Shown: in pieces, positions 6,323-6,655 of the stretch
Numbering within the stretch: the first letter of the stretch is position 1
Layout of the letters: every line of letters begins with the position of its first letter
Assembly: GCA_046052275.1 (NCBI GenBank)
Contig: JBJOMQ010000141.1
Coordinates: forward strand, 1-6,655
Reading direction: 5' to 3'
DNA: 6,655 nucleotides
Source of the DNA: UBA668 sp046052275
GTDB taxonomy: Bacteria; Actinomycetota; Acidimicrobiia; Acidimicrobiales; Ilumatobacteraceae
Translations under genes and position numbers: made by a program
Notes under the pieces: model-generated
Databases searched by the model: none
What the model saw: the letters and a program-made list of their open reading frames with translations, nothing else
What the model was told of the DNA's origin: nothing

Positions 6323-6655
6323 ATGAGCACTATCGAATGGGCGATCGTGCTCGGCATCGTCTTCGCAGGCGCGTGCGCGCAGGGTTCGTTCGGATTCGGT
6401 CTTGGCGTCACCGCAGCACCCGTGCTCGCGCTGATCGACCATGACTTCGTCCCTGCATCGCTGCTGATCGTGGCGTTCGTGCTGACCATCCTCGTCGTGG
6501 CGCGCGAACGGGCTGCGCTCGAGTGGAGGCCCCTGCTCTGGGCGCTGCTCGGCCGGCTACCCGGCAGCCTGCTCGGCACATGGGCCGTCGTCGCCCTGCC
6601 GCAGCAGGGGCTCATCGTGCTGTTCTCAGTGCTCGTGCTGCTCGGAGTCGGCCTG
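6323..6655 (+). CDS. TSUP-family (TauE/SafE, formerly DUF81) membrane transporter, N-terminal 111 codons, cut by window edge
   Basis: This is probably an integral membrane carrier. The open frame runs from ATG 6323 to the window end without a stop. The first helix (about 6-17) leads into GSFGFGLGVTAAPVLALI (21-38), a variant of the glycine-rich TSUP motif (usually GfgGG, then a Pro-containing helix). Helices follow at about 44-60 and 71-90, with GRLPGSLLGTW (77-87), matching the second conserved Gly/Pro motif. A further helix begins near 97. Full TSUP proteins have about 240-270 residues, so this is less than half. Known family members move sulfite, sulfonates, taurine-derived or other organic anions, usually outward; the substrate here is unknown. 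It starts 12 bases after the ATPase stop with only a poor Shine-Dalgarno sequence, so translation may depend on ribosomes finishing the upstream gene. Family confidence is good; membership in the import pathway is inferred. Confidence 0.82.
   Translation, partial: MSTIEWAIVLGIVFAGACAQGSFGFGLGVTAAPVLALIDHDFVPASLLIVAFVLTILVVARERAALEWRPLLWALLGRLPGSLLGTWAVVALPQQGLIVLFSVLVLLGVGL

Noticed and set aside
5327..6442. A 371-codon minus-strand open frame opposite the second ATPase
   Set aside because: It lies antisense to a gene with all ABC motifs intact. Its translation is Asp/Glu/Gly/Val/Arg-rich with no recognisable motif, as expected for a shadow frame in high-GC DNA.

Overview
The window is high-GC DNA (roughly two thirds G+C by eye) with strong G/C third-position preference, GTG as well as ATG starts, and a substrate-binding lipoprotein whose signal peptide ends in a Phe-Ala-Ala-Ala-Cys lipobox followed by a Gly/Asp-rich linker. 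This fits a free-living actinobacterium. Something like the Acidimicrobiia is possible, but that narrower placement is only an impression.

Layout, left to right. Positions 1-577 (minus strand) hold the N-terminal 192 codons of a GntR-family, FCD-type (FadR subfamily) regulator that runs off the left edge. Positions 578-729 are a divergent intergenic region with one AT-rich island (675-690) that could serve both promoters and an operator. From 730 on, everything is on the plus strand: a family-5 solute-binding lipoprotein (730-2244), a three-hairpin intergenic segment ending in a strong terminator-like stem (2242-2306), two inner-membrane permeases (2363-3286 and 3283-4287), two ATPases (4284-5291 and 5288-6310), and the first 111 codons of a TSUP (TauE/SafE-type) membrane transporter (6323 to the right edge).

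Together, 730-6310 is a complete five-gene ABC importer of the peptide/opine/nickel (Dpp/Opp) type. The lipoprotein captures a solute outside the membrane, the two permeases form the channel, and the two ATPases drive it. The four genes after the lipoprotein form a tightly coupled block: each stop codon overlaps the next start by four bases. The hairpin cluster between the lipoprotein gene and the permease genes probably allows more binding protein than membrane complex to be made. The divergent regulator is the obvious candidate controller and probably responds to the transported solute or a metabolite of it. The solute cannot be read from the sequence: this family carries peptides, nickel, glutathione, sugars and other small molecules.

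I see no mobile element, CRISPR array, tRNA or rRNA, and no convincing undescribed system. This is a well-formed, ordinary transporter operon. The points most worth checking are the hairpin cluster, the shared regulatory island, the four-cysteine motifs in both ATPases, and the closely linked TSUP gene.
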